From Bacteroidales bacterium (GTDB lineage: Bacteria > Bacteroidota > Bacteroidia > Bacteroidales > Rikenellaceae), in contig CASPAC010000015.1 of the NCBI GenBank assembly GCA_949419965.1, positions 1 to 41,545 of the forward strand: a DNA stretch of 41,545 nt, given 5' to 3'. A model generated the notes under the pieces. It saw only the letters and a list, made by a program, of their open reading frames with translations. It had not been told where the DNA came from and ran no database searches. A program made the translations under genes and the position numbers. Positions 22,960 to 32,764 of the stretch are shown one piece after another; position 1 is the stretch's first letter, and each line of letters opens with the position of its first letter.

Positions 22960-24189
22960 ATGGACAATCTGAATCTCATCAGCAACTTTGCGGAGTTCAA
23001 GGAACTGAAGAACATCGACAAACCGACGATGATAGGCGTGCTGGAAGACGTCTTCCGCCACGCGCTGCAGAAACAATACGAGACCGACGAGAACTTCGAC
23101 GTGATCATCAATCCCGAGAAGGGCGACCTCGAAATCTGGCGCAACCGTACGGTCGTGGAAGACGGAGCCGTGGAGAATCCCAACACGCAGATCGCCGTGT
23201 CGGAAGTCAAGGCCATCGACTCCACCTACGAAGTGGGCGACGAATATGCCGACGAGATCAAGCTCTCGTCGTTCGGCCGCCGCGCGGTGCTGTCGCTGCG
23301 TCAGAACCTCGCCTCGCGCATCCTCGACCTGGAAAAGGCCAACCTCTACGAGAAATACTCCGACAAGGTGGGCGAAATCATCACGGGCGAGGTCTACCAG
23401 GTCTGGAAAAAGGAGGTGCTGATCCTCGACGATGATGAAAACGAACTGATCCTCCCCAAGAGCGAGCAGATACCCAACGACTTCTACCGCAAGGGCGACA
23501 CCATCAAGGCGATCGTCAAATCGGTGGAGATGAACAACAACCAGCCGCGCATCATCCTTTCGCGTACGGCCAACCAGTTCCTGGAGCGGCTCTTCGAACA
23601 GGAGGTGCCCGAGATTTTCGACGGTCTGATCACCATCAAGAAGATCGTGCGCATCCCCGGCGAGCGCGCCAAGGTGGCCGTGGAGTCCTACGACGACCGC
23701 ATCGACCCCGTCGGCGCCTGCGTGGGCATGAAGGGTTCGCGCATCTACTCGATCGTCAAGGAGCTGCGCAACGAGAACATCGACGTGCTCAACTACACCG
23801 CCAACACGCAGCTCATGATCCAGCGGGCCCTCAATCCTGCGAAGATCTCCTCCATCACCCTCGACGAGGAGAAGCAGACGGCCGCCGTCTACCTCAAACC
23901 CGATCAGGTGTCGCTGGCCATCGGCAAGGGCGGTCTGAACATCCGCCTCTCGAAGATGCTCACGGGCTACGACATCGACGTCTACCGCGAGGTCGAGGAG
24001 GAGGACGTGGCCCTCACGGAGTTCGCCGACGAGATCGACGCCTGGATCATCGAGGCGCTCAAGAACGTGGGCTGCGATACGGCCAAGAGCGTGCTGGAAC
24101 TCCCCGTTGAGGAGATCGCCGCACGTGCCGACCTCGAACTCGAACAGGCGCAGAAGGTCGTGGAGATACTGAAAGCCGAGTTCGAATAA
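22960..24189 (+). CDS. nusA: Transcription termination/antitermination factor NusA
   Basis: A 409-aa RNA polymerase-associated factor. The N-terminal RNAP-binding domain (1-125) carries VLEDVFRHALQKQYE. An S1 domain (about 130-200) begins GEIITGEVYQVWKKEVLIL, and two KH domains follow: VESYDDRIDPVGACVGMKGSRI, and KPDQVSLAIGKGGLNIRLSKMLTGYDIDVY with its GKGG loop. A short acidic C-terminal tail with one helix-hairpin-helix-like repeat ends the protein, as in other Bacteroidota. infB follows after 33 nt containing AAAGGAGA. Confidence 0.97.
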   Translation: MDNLNLISNFAEFKELKNIDKPTMIGVLEDVFRHALQKQYETDENFDVIINPEKGDLEIWRNRTVVEDGAVENPNTQIAVSEVKAIDSTYEVGDEYADEIKLSSFGRRAVLSLRQNLASRILDLEKANLYEKYSDKVGEIITGEVYQVWKKEVLILDDDENELILPKSEQIPNDFYRKGDTIKAIVKSVEMNNNQPRIILSRTANQFLERLFEQEVPEIFDGLITIKKIVRIPGERAKVAVESYDDRIDPVGACVGMKGSRIYSIVKELRNENIDVLNYTANTQLMIQRALNPAKISSITLDEEKQTAAVYLKPDQVSLAIGKGGLNIRLSKMLTGYDIDVYREVEEEDVALTEFADEIDAWIIEALKNVGCDTAKSVLELPVEEIAARADLELEQAQKVVEILKAEFE

Positions 24190-24222
24190 ACCGTTTACGC
24201 TAAAGAAAGGAGAACACACGAT

Positions 24223-27087
<2,865 letters not shown>

Positions 27088-27381
27088 CCCCGAAGCGGCT
27101 GAAAACCGGCAATCCTGCGGGTTGCGCGGACCGTCGCCCCCGGCCAAGGTTCGCATGACCCCTCCCGCAGGCTGCGGCCGCAGCCCGAGAGACCGAACGA
27201 AAAGCGGGATGATGTGATTCCGTGATTGCAGCGAAAGAGTGCAGGGTCTGCGACCCTGCCGCCCGGAGCCGGGTGTCGCGCATGCGTGCGACAAAGCGGC
27301 CGGCCCGGGCGAACGCTTCGCCGCAACGTGGAACCGGACGCACCCCGCAACTGCCGAATACTAATCTCAAACAAATAGAAC
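27088..27381. other. Intergenic region with GC-rich palindromes
   Basis: No gene or consensus promoter found. GGCTGCGGCCGCAGCC (27170-27185) is a perfect 16-bp palindrome. Near 27240-27260, GCAGGGTC-TGC-GACCCTGC forms a perfect 8-bp stem. These may end the infB transcript, but neither has a U-tract. Confidence 0.55.
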
Positions 27382-28698
27382 ATGAACACCCAAATCCATT
27401 TCATCACCCCCGAAGAGGCGGTCAAGGTGATCAAATCGGGCGATCACGTCCATTTGAGTTCCGTGGCCTCCGCGCCGCAGTGCCTGATCAACGCCATGTG
27501 CGCCCGCGGCGAAGCCGGCGAGTTGAAAAACGTGCATGTCCACCACCTCCACACCGAGGGTCCGGCCCCCTATGCCGATCCCAAGTTCGAGGGCGTCTTC
27601 CAGCTCGATTCGTTCTTCGTCGGCGCCAACGTACGCAAGGTGACCCAGAGCGGCCATGCCGACTACATCCCCATCTTCCTGAGCGAGACGCAGAAGCTCT
27701 ACCGCTGCGGCGCCGTGCCGTGCAACGTGGCCATGATCCAGGTCTGCCCGCCCGACAAGCATGGCTACGTGTCGCTCGGCACCTCGGTCGACGCTACGCT
27801 CGCGGCCGTCGAGTGCGCCGACCACGTCATCGCCGTCGTCAACAAGAACGTTCCGCGCGCCTTCGGCCAGGCCATGATCCCCATGTCGAAGATCGACATG
27901 TTCGTCGAGGACGACTCGCCGCTCATCGAAGCCCGCTTCGCCGAGCCCAACGAGATCGAGACCGCCATCGGCAAGCACTGCGCTGCGCTGATCGAGGACG
28001 GAGCCACACTCCAGATGGGCATCGGCGCCATCCCCAACGCCGTGCTGAGCCAGCTGGGCGGCCACAAGAACCTCGGCATCCACACCGAGATGTTCGCCGA
28101 CGGCGTCCTGCCGCTCGTCGAGAAGGGCGTGGTCAACGGCGAGGCCAAGAAAACCGACCCCGGCAAGATGGTTTCGACATTCCTGATGGGTTCCAAGGCC
28201 GTCTACGACTTCATCGACGACAACCCGGGCGTGCTGATGATGGATGTCGGCTATACCAACGACCCCTACATCATTTCGCAGAACGACAGCTTCGTGGCCA
28301 TCAACTCCGCACTGCAGATCGACCTCACGGGCCAGGTTTGCGCCGATTCGCTCGGCACCAAATTCTGGTCGGGCGTCGGCGGTCAGATCGACTTCGTCTA
28401 CGGCGCTTCGCTCTCGAAGGGCGGCAAGGCCATCATCGCCATGCCTTCGATCACCAACAAGGGTGTTTCGAAGATCTGCCCCACGCTTCTGGACGGTGCA
28501 GGCGTCGTCACCACGCGCAACCACATCCACTGGTTCGTCACCGAGTTCGGCGCCGTCGACCTCTACGGAAAGACCATGCAGGAGCGCGCACGACTGCTGA
28601 TTTCGATCGCCCATCCCTCCGCACAGGAGGAGCTCGACCGCGCAGCTTTCGAGCGCTGGGGTTCGCACCACCACTACATCAAGGGGTACATGAAGTAG
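27382..28698 (+). CDS. Acetyl-CoA hydrolase/transferase family protein (CoA transferase)
   Basis: A 438-aa family I CoA transferase of the Cat1/Ach1/4-hydroxybutyrate CoA-transferase type. Such enzymes move CoA between acyl-CoA and acetate, succinate or butyrate through a glutamyl-CoA intermediate. The catalytic glutamate is E236 in GIHTEMFADG. IGAIPNAVL precedes it, and GVGGQIDFVYGASLSKGGKAI is the conserved C-terminal segment. Bacteroidales use such enzymes in propionate, succinate or butyrate production, so a fermentation role is likely but the acyl pair cannot be read off. The start MNTQIHFITPEEAV is at the usual position. The gene is monocistronic and ends at a strong terminator. Confidence 0.9.
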   Translation: MNTQIHFITPEEAVKVIKSGDHVHLSSVASAPQCLINAMCARGEAGELKNVHVHHLHTEGPAPYADPKFEGVFQLDSFFVGANVRKVTQSGHADYIPIFLSETQKLYRCGAVPCNVAMIQVCPPDKHGYVSLGTSVDATLAAVECADHVIAVVNKNVPRAFGQAMIPMSKIDMFVEDDSPLIEARFAEPNEIETAIGKHCAALIEDGATLQMGIGAIPNAVLSQLGGHKNLGIHTEMFADGVLPLVEKGVVNGEAKKTDPGKMVSTFLMGSKAVYDFIDDNPGVLMMDVGYTNDPYIISQNDSFVAINSALQIDLTGQVCADSLGTKFWSGVGGQIDFVYGASLSKGGKAIIAMPSITNKGVSKICPTLLDGAGVVTTRNHIHWFVTEFGAVDLYGKTMQERARLLISIAHPSAQEELDRAAFERWGSHHHYIKGYMK

Positions 28699-28720
28699 TT
28701 TTCCGCTCCCCTGCTACGCT

Positions 28721-28758
28721 GCCGCTGCCGGAAGTTTCCGGCAGCGGCCGTTTTTTTT
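28721..28758 (+). terminator. Intrinsic terminator after the CoA transferase gene
   Basis: GCCGCTGCCGGAA (28721-28733) pairs with TTCCGGCAGCGGC (28736-28748), followed by CG and eight T. The innermost A-T pair must open to form the loop. Confidence 0.95.
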
Positions 28759-28830
28759 GTCCGGACCGGTCCTAAGGATTTCCGATTCGGACATCCGCCG
28801 GAACACTCCGCCCCTCCGGCGCCAAATAAA

Positions 28831-28862
28831 TTTGATACTGCCCCCAACTTGCGTTATCTTTG
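28831..28862 (+). promoter_or_regulatory. Promoter of the EamA transporter gene
   Basis: TTTG (28831-28834), spacer 20 nt, TATCTTTG (28855-28862). The start near 28869 leaves a leader of about 13 nt and supports ATG 28882 over the longer frame from 28849. Confidence 0.85.
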
Positions 28863-28881
28863 CCCCACACATTCCGCAGCC

Positions 28882-29820
28882 ATGAACACCAAAGCCAAAG
28901 GATACCTCCTGGGCGCCGTTGCGGCCGCCACCTACGGTACCAACCCGCTCTTCGCCCTGCCGCTCTACGAAGCGGGCATGAACCCCGATTCGGTCCTGCT
29001 GTTCCGCTACCTCTTCGCCATTCCCATCCTGGGCGTCATGCTGCGGGCCCGGGGCCGCAGTTTCAAGGTGCCGCGCAGCCACGTCGGCATGCTCCTGCTG
29101 ATGGGCATCCTCGTGGCTCTCTCGTCGCTGACGCTGTTCCTGAGCTACAACTACATGGATGCCGGCATCGCCTCGACCCTGCTGTTCGTCTACCCTATCC
29201 TGGTAGCGTTGATCATGGCCGCAGGATTCTCGGAACGGCTCTCGCCCATGACCGGACTCTGCATCCTGCTGGCATGCGGCGGGATCGGGCTGCTCTACCG
29301 GAGCGCCGACGGGTCGACGCTGAGTCTGACAGGTTCGCTGCTCGTGCTGGCCTCGGCCCTCTCCTACGCCATCTATATCGTCGCCGCAAGGGTGTCGCGC
29401 CTGCGGGAGATTCCCACGCTGGCCGTCACCTTCTACGTCCTCTCGGCCGGACTGCTGCTCTTCGTCGCCCGCATCGCCTGCGGCGAAGCGCTCATCATGC
29501 CCGACCGTTGGTATCTGTGGGGCAACCTGCTGGCCCTCGCGCTCTTTCCGACCGCCATTTCGTTCCTTTGCACCACGAGCGCCATCCAGCACATCGGATC
29601 GACGCCCACCGCCATTCTCGGAGCATTGGAACCCGTCACGGCAGTCTTTTTCGGTGTCGCGGTCTTCGGCGAGGCCTTCACGCCGCGCATCGCCTGCGGC
29701 ATCGTATTGATCGTCCTGGCCGTCACGCTCGTTATCGCGGGCAACAACCTCGGTTCGGCTCTCACCCATTTCCGCAAGCTCTTTCCGCGACTCGGCCGCA
29801 AACGGAACGGACGTCCATAA
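28882..29820 (+). CDS. EamA/DMT-family transporter
   Basis: A 312-aa inner-membrane protein with about ten hydrophobic helices in two EamA (drug/metabolite transporter) repeats, roughly residues 5-135 and 145-290. Repeat 1 starts GYLLGAVAAATYGTNPLFA; repeat 2 ends in GALEPVTAVFFGVAVFGEAF, the conserved EamA ending. Substrates in this family include amino acids, purines and other metabolites and cannot be inferred here. The C-terminal tail is basic (RLGRKRNGRP). The start is set by the promoter 20 nt upstream. Single-gene unit; no clear terminator was found after it. Confidence 0.9.
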   Translation: MNTKAKGYLLGAVAAATYGTNPLFALPLYEAGMNPDSVLLFRYLFAIPILGVMLRARGRSFKVPRSHVGMLLLMGILVALSSLTLFLSYNYMDAGIASTLLFVYPILVALIMAAGFSERLSPMTGLCILLACGGIGLLYRSADGSTLSLTGSLLVLASALSYAIYIVAARVSRLREIPTLAVTFYVLSAGLLLFVARIACGEALIMPDRWYLWGNLLALALFPTAISFLCTTSAIQHIGSTPTAILGALEPVTAVFFGVAVFGEAFTPRIACGIVLIVLAVTLVIAGNNLGSALTHFRKLFPRLGRKRNGRP

Positions 29821-30066
29821 CAACATCTCGGCAAATCGGCGGTCCGAAACCATCTTCACCTCTCGGAACATGTTCTGCTGCGCTTCCCTCCGACCTGCCG
29901 CCAAGCCCGAAACTACGACCCGACAAAGGCTGTTCCGACACCACCGTCCGCTCCGGAAATCGCCTTGTTACAAACACGCCGCCGCTGCCCGGACAAGCGC
30001 ACGACGCATGTTGACAAGTGTTCGATTTGACATCCGGACATGACTTTTCACACCGCGTAGCGACCT
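29821..30066. other. Intergenic DNA after the EamA gene, nothing recognised
   Basis: No credible gene, promoter or terminator seen. Frames that continue through it are extensions of transporter-gene shadows. Confidence 0.5.
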
Positions 30067-30092
30067 ATTTGTGTTATACTTATAACACAAAT
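30067..30092. promoter_or_regulatory. Perfect 12-bp inverted repeat upstream of the small RNA promoter
   Basis: ATTTGTGTTATA (30067-30078), centre CT, TATAACACAAAT (30081-30092). It is a perfect 26-bp palindrome whose right edge lies 30 nt before the -33 box of the small RNA. A dimeric regulator's operator is more likely than a terminator because the 2-nt centre cannot form a normal RNA loop. Confidence 0.6.
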
Positions 30093-30122
30093 GGATTTTT
30101 TAATAATTAATTCAGTCCAAAA

Positions 30123-30152
30123 TTTGCGGGGGGGGGATTTTTTGTATCTTTG
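30123..30152 (+). promoter_or_regulatory. Promoter of the candidate small RNA
   Basis: TTTG (30123-30126), spacer 18 nt containing a run of ten G, TATCTTTG (30145-30152). No protein gene follows, only structured sequence ending in a terminator. Confidence 0.75.
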
Positions 30153-30156
30153 CATC

Positions 30157-30250
30157 GTCCGAACAGCACGCTGGACGTTCGGACACTGGGATGAAGACGC
30201 AACTCACATCCTTCGGGGCACCGCTCGACCTCCGGTCGGGCGGTGTTTTT
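30157..30250 (+). ncRNA. Candidate small non-coding RNA, about 94 nt
   Basis: Bounded by a consensus promoter and an intrinsic terminator. Three hairpins in order: GTCCGAAC (30157-30164) with GTTCGGAC (30177-30184); GGATG (30189-30193) with CATCC (30207-30211); and the terminator stem at 30219-30245. The single-stranded parts include AAGACGCAACTCA in the second loop, which could be a pairing region. I do not recognise it as SRP RNA, 6S RNA, tmRNA or RNase P RNA. The alternative is an orphan leader/attenuator whose gene is lost, since no coding region follows for 1.3 kb. Confidence 0.65.
30219..30250 (+). terminator. Intrinsic terminator of the candidate small RNA
   Basis: CACCGCTCGACC (30219-30230), loop TCC, GGTCGGGCGGTG (30234-30245) with one G-T pair, then TTTTT. 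Confidence 0.9.
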
Positions 30251-31473
30251 CATCGATGCTTCCCCGGGCCGAACCCGATGCCCGGAATTCCAGAAAAGCA
30301 ACTTCGTGCAGATGCTTGGACGCAGCGCACGGGAAAACCGTAAACCCGATAGTCGCCCGCAAGCGGCCACACTTCCCCGACCTGACCCCAAAAACTGCCA
30401 GCGTGGACAACCGTGCTGACAAGCGTGGAAGAAGCCCAACACCGGCCGGCCACACCGACGCTCGACAAACTGCCCGTCTCACGTGTGCGGAAGCCCGCAG
30501 CAGGCGTTGTGTAGCAATCGCTGAATGGAATGCGGCGGAGAGGGAAACAATTCAGAATTCACAATTTAAAATTCACAATGCACAATTAAGAAGCAGTTCG
30601 TCATTCTGAGGCGAAGCCGAAGAATCTATTAATCAGCAATATTCATTCTTCGTATGCTCGCCCGGACCGGCTGCGATCGTCCCACCTCGACAACCCTACT
30701 TTGTCATTCTGAACGAAGTGAAGAATCTTTTCCCTTGCGAACCAGAGGCCGCTTGCGGACTATGCCGAGCAAGGAGGAGAAAGACAAACGAAGTGCAGTC
30801 AAGAATCTTTTTGGGCAAGGTTGCAGATGTTTCGCTGCGCTCAACATGACGGTTGCCGCGGCTCTTCGCAAAGAAGTGAACGACAAACGCAGTGCGGTCA
30901 AGAATCTGTCTATGTATACTTTTATACAGATTCTTCGTCGCTCTGCTCCTCAGAATGACAAATTACTGAATTGTTCGCAAACTCCGCGGCAGACTGGAAT
31001 ATGCAACTGGCGGCAACACGGAAAGGTGAAGGAAAAGATGTTCGAGACAGCCGCAACTTGCAGAGATAAACACCGGCTTCAGCCGTGCGAGCCGAAGCCC
31101 CGCCCTGCGGAGGCTCGCAATACTCGCCCCGCTGGCTTCGGCACGAAAACAACACAGCGCCGACCGAAGCAGAGCTTGCGAACTTACAACGTACGCTCTT
31201 TCTGAACGAAGCGAACGCTGCCTGCGGAGCAGCGAGTCCGGCGACAACCGAAGTGACGATCCACCGTGCCGGGAGGCTGCGGCCCGCGCAACACTGCAAG
31301 TTGCAAAAAACAATCTCCAAAAAAAACGACTGCAAACAACCGCAAACGAACAACGATTTTCTTTACCCACCACGTCATTACGCCGCCAGCGGACTGCTGA
31401 ATCTACCAACCACACTGACAAAAGCCGTAACCCCTGTCACTCCGGGTGTGAAGTTGCCGGGAACGAAGATAAG
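30251..31473. other. Gene-free region built from dispersed repeats
   Basis: No credible protein gene in about 1.2 kb; all frames run through repeats. AATTCACAAT occurs twice in 30551-30588. Elements of the form GTCATTCTGA...AAGAATCT lie at 30600-30627 and 30703-30728 (+) and 30927-30960 (-). AAGAATCTGT (30900-30909) faces its complement (30926-30935). Block 30743-30779 is an inverted copy of the rimP-nusA repeat. Two variants of GACAAACG...AGTGC...GTCAAGAATCT follow one another (about 30783-30813 and 30880-30907). From about 31000 the sequence is repetitive-looking but unassigned. Confidence 0.75.
30927..30960 (-). repeat. 34-bp dispersed element, inverted copy of 13073-13106
   Basis: Its reverse complement matches 13073-13106 at 33 of 34 positions (TGTCATTCTGAGG through GACGAAGAATCTG). 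Shorter members lie at 30600-30627 and 30703-30728, sharing both ends but with different middles. Confidence 0.9.
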
Positions 31474-31524
31474 CATAAAAACTCAAAACAAACGTCCCTC
31501 TCCGGAAATAATCCGGCGAGGGAC
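31474..31524 (-). terminator. Terminator of the pectin operon after GH105
   Basis: On the minus strand, GTCCCTC-G-CCGGA, loop TTATT, TCCGG-A-GAGGGAC (one G/A mismatch), followed by a T-rich tract. It lies 21 nt beyond the GH105 stop. Confidence 0.8.
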
Positions 31525-31545
31525 ATTTACATGATCCGAAACCGC

Positions 31546-32763
31546 CTACTTCGCACGGGCCCGGTCGTATTCCATCGAGGCCCAGATAAAGGGACCGACG
31601 CCCTTGCAATCGTTCTCGATGATGGGCTCGGAGATGTAGTAGTCGAACGAACCGTCGCGCATATCCTTGCCGCCCAGACCGGCCACGGCACAGCAGTCGA
31701 CGATCGAGATGGTGCCGTCTTCGTTCTCGCGCACGAAACGCTCGACGAAACGCTCGTAAAGGCGCATGGCCTCGGGTTGCAACTCGGCAGGCAGGTAACC
31801 CAGGCGAACGCCCTTGAGCATGGCATAGACGAACATGATCGAACCCGTAGCTTCGAGATAGTTGCCCTCGCGGCCGGGCTGGTCGAGCACCTGGTACCAC
31901 ATGCCGGTCGCAGGATCGGCAAACGCGGGCAGGACCTCGTAGATATGGTTCAGAATGTCGACCATAGGCTGCGTGGTCCCGTCGACACCGAGGTATTGGA
32001 GCGTTTCGACCAGCGCCATAGCATACCACCCCATGGCGCGGCCCCAGGCGTGGGGCGTCTGTCCGGTGGCCTTGTCGCACCAGAACTGCTTGCGCGAAAC
32101 GTCGCAGGCATGGCGGTAGAGCCCCGTAGCCGGATCGAACGTGTGGCCAGCGACCAGCACGAACTGGCTGACGATGTCGGCCTTCAGACGGTCGAACTCC
32201 TCGCTTTCGCCCAGCTTGCGCACGGCATACTCGGCATAGAACGGCTCGGCCATGTAGAGTCCGTCGAGCCACATCTGGTGCGGGTAGACCTGCTTGTGCC
32301 AGAAACCGCCGTCGTCGTTGCGCGGGTGCTCCTGCAGTTGGCTGAAAAGCGTGTCGAGCACCTGCGCATAGCGTGCTTCGCCCGTACGCTCGGCGATGAT
32401 GAAAAGCGGACGCCCGGGGCACACGTGGTCGAGGTTGTATTTATCTTTCCTATAGGTGATGACCGAAGCGTCGGGCCGCACGATGGTGTCGTAGTAGCGC
32501 AGGGCATAGTCGTAGAAATCGGGGCGGTCGTAGACTTCGCCGGCATCGATGAAGGCCAGGAGTTCGAGGCCCGAGGTGTAGTTCCACTTGATTTTGCCGG
32601 GAGCGATGCCGTCGAGCGTCGCAGGCGACGGATGGCGGGCGATTTCGCTCTCGATCATGCGCACGGCCAAAGGTTTGTCGCCGTCGAGCAGCGAGCGGCG
32701 GCCCGAGCAGGCGGCGCCGAGCAACAGCAGTGCGGAGACTGCGAAGAGTGAGGTTCTTTTCAT
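31546..32763 (-). CDS. GH105 unsaturated rhamnogalacturonyl hydrolase (lipoprotein)
   Basis: A 405-aa (alpha/alpha)6-barrel hydrolase of the YteR/YesR family. It hydrates and removes the 4,5-unsaturated galacturonate left at the non-reducing end of pectin fragments by lyases. The likely catalytic aspartate is D167 in HQMWLDGLYMAEPFYAEY; HAWGRAMGWYAMALVE is another family signature. The N-terminus is a lipoprotein signal with lipobox LGAAC (Cys19), so it is membrane-anchored and periplasmic or surface-exposed. The start codon follows the sensor gene stop by one base (TAA-G-ATG), so translation should be coupled. Its product feeds KduI/KduD (11019-12816). Confidence 0.93.
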   Translation of the reverse strand: MKRTSLFAVSALLLLGAACSGRRSLLDGDKPLAVRMIESEIARHPSPATLDGIAPGKIKWNYTSGLELLAFIDAGEVYDRPDFYDYALRYYDTIVRPDASVITYRKDKYNLDHVCPGRPLFIIAERTGEARYAQVLDTLFSQLQEHPRNDDGGFWHKQVYPHQMWLDGLYMAEPFYAEYAVRKLGESEEFDRLKADIVSQFVLVAGHTFDPATGLYRHACDVSRKQFWCDKATGQTPHAWGRAMGWYAMALVETLQYLGVDGTTQPMVDILNHIYEVLPAFADPATGMWYQVLDQPGREGNYLEATGSIMFVYAMLKGVRLGYLPAELQPEAMRLYERFVERFVRENEDGTISIVDCCAVAGLGGKDMRDGSFDYYISEPIIENDCKGVGPFIWASMEYDRARAK

Positions 32764-32764
32764 C

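Noticed and set aside
30091..30609. A 172-codon frame beginning at the palindrome
   Set aside because: It runs through the sRNA promoter, the hairpins and the terminator; composition is not protein-like.
30551..30960. Possible CRISPR array
   Set aside because: Repeats are irregular in length, spacing and orientation, and no cas gene is present.
30654..31534. Several 110-183 codon frames on both strands in the repeat region
   Set aside because: They translate dispersed repeats and share peptides only because the DNA repeats; no start context or domain.
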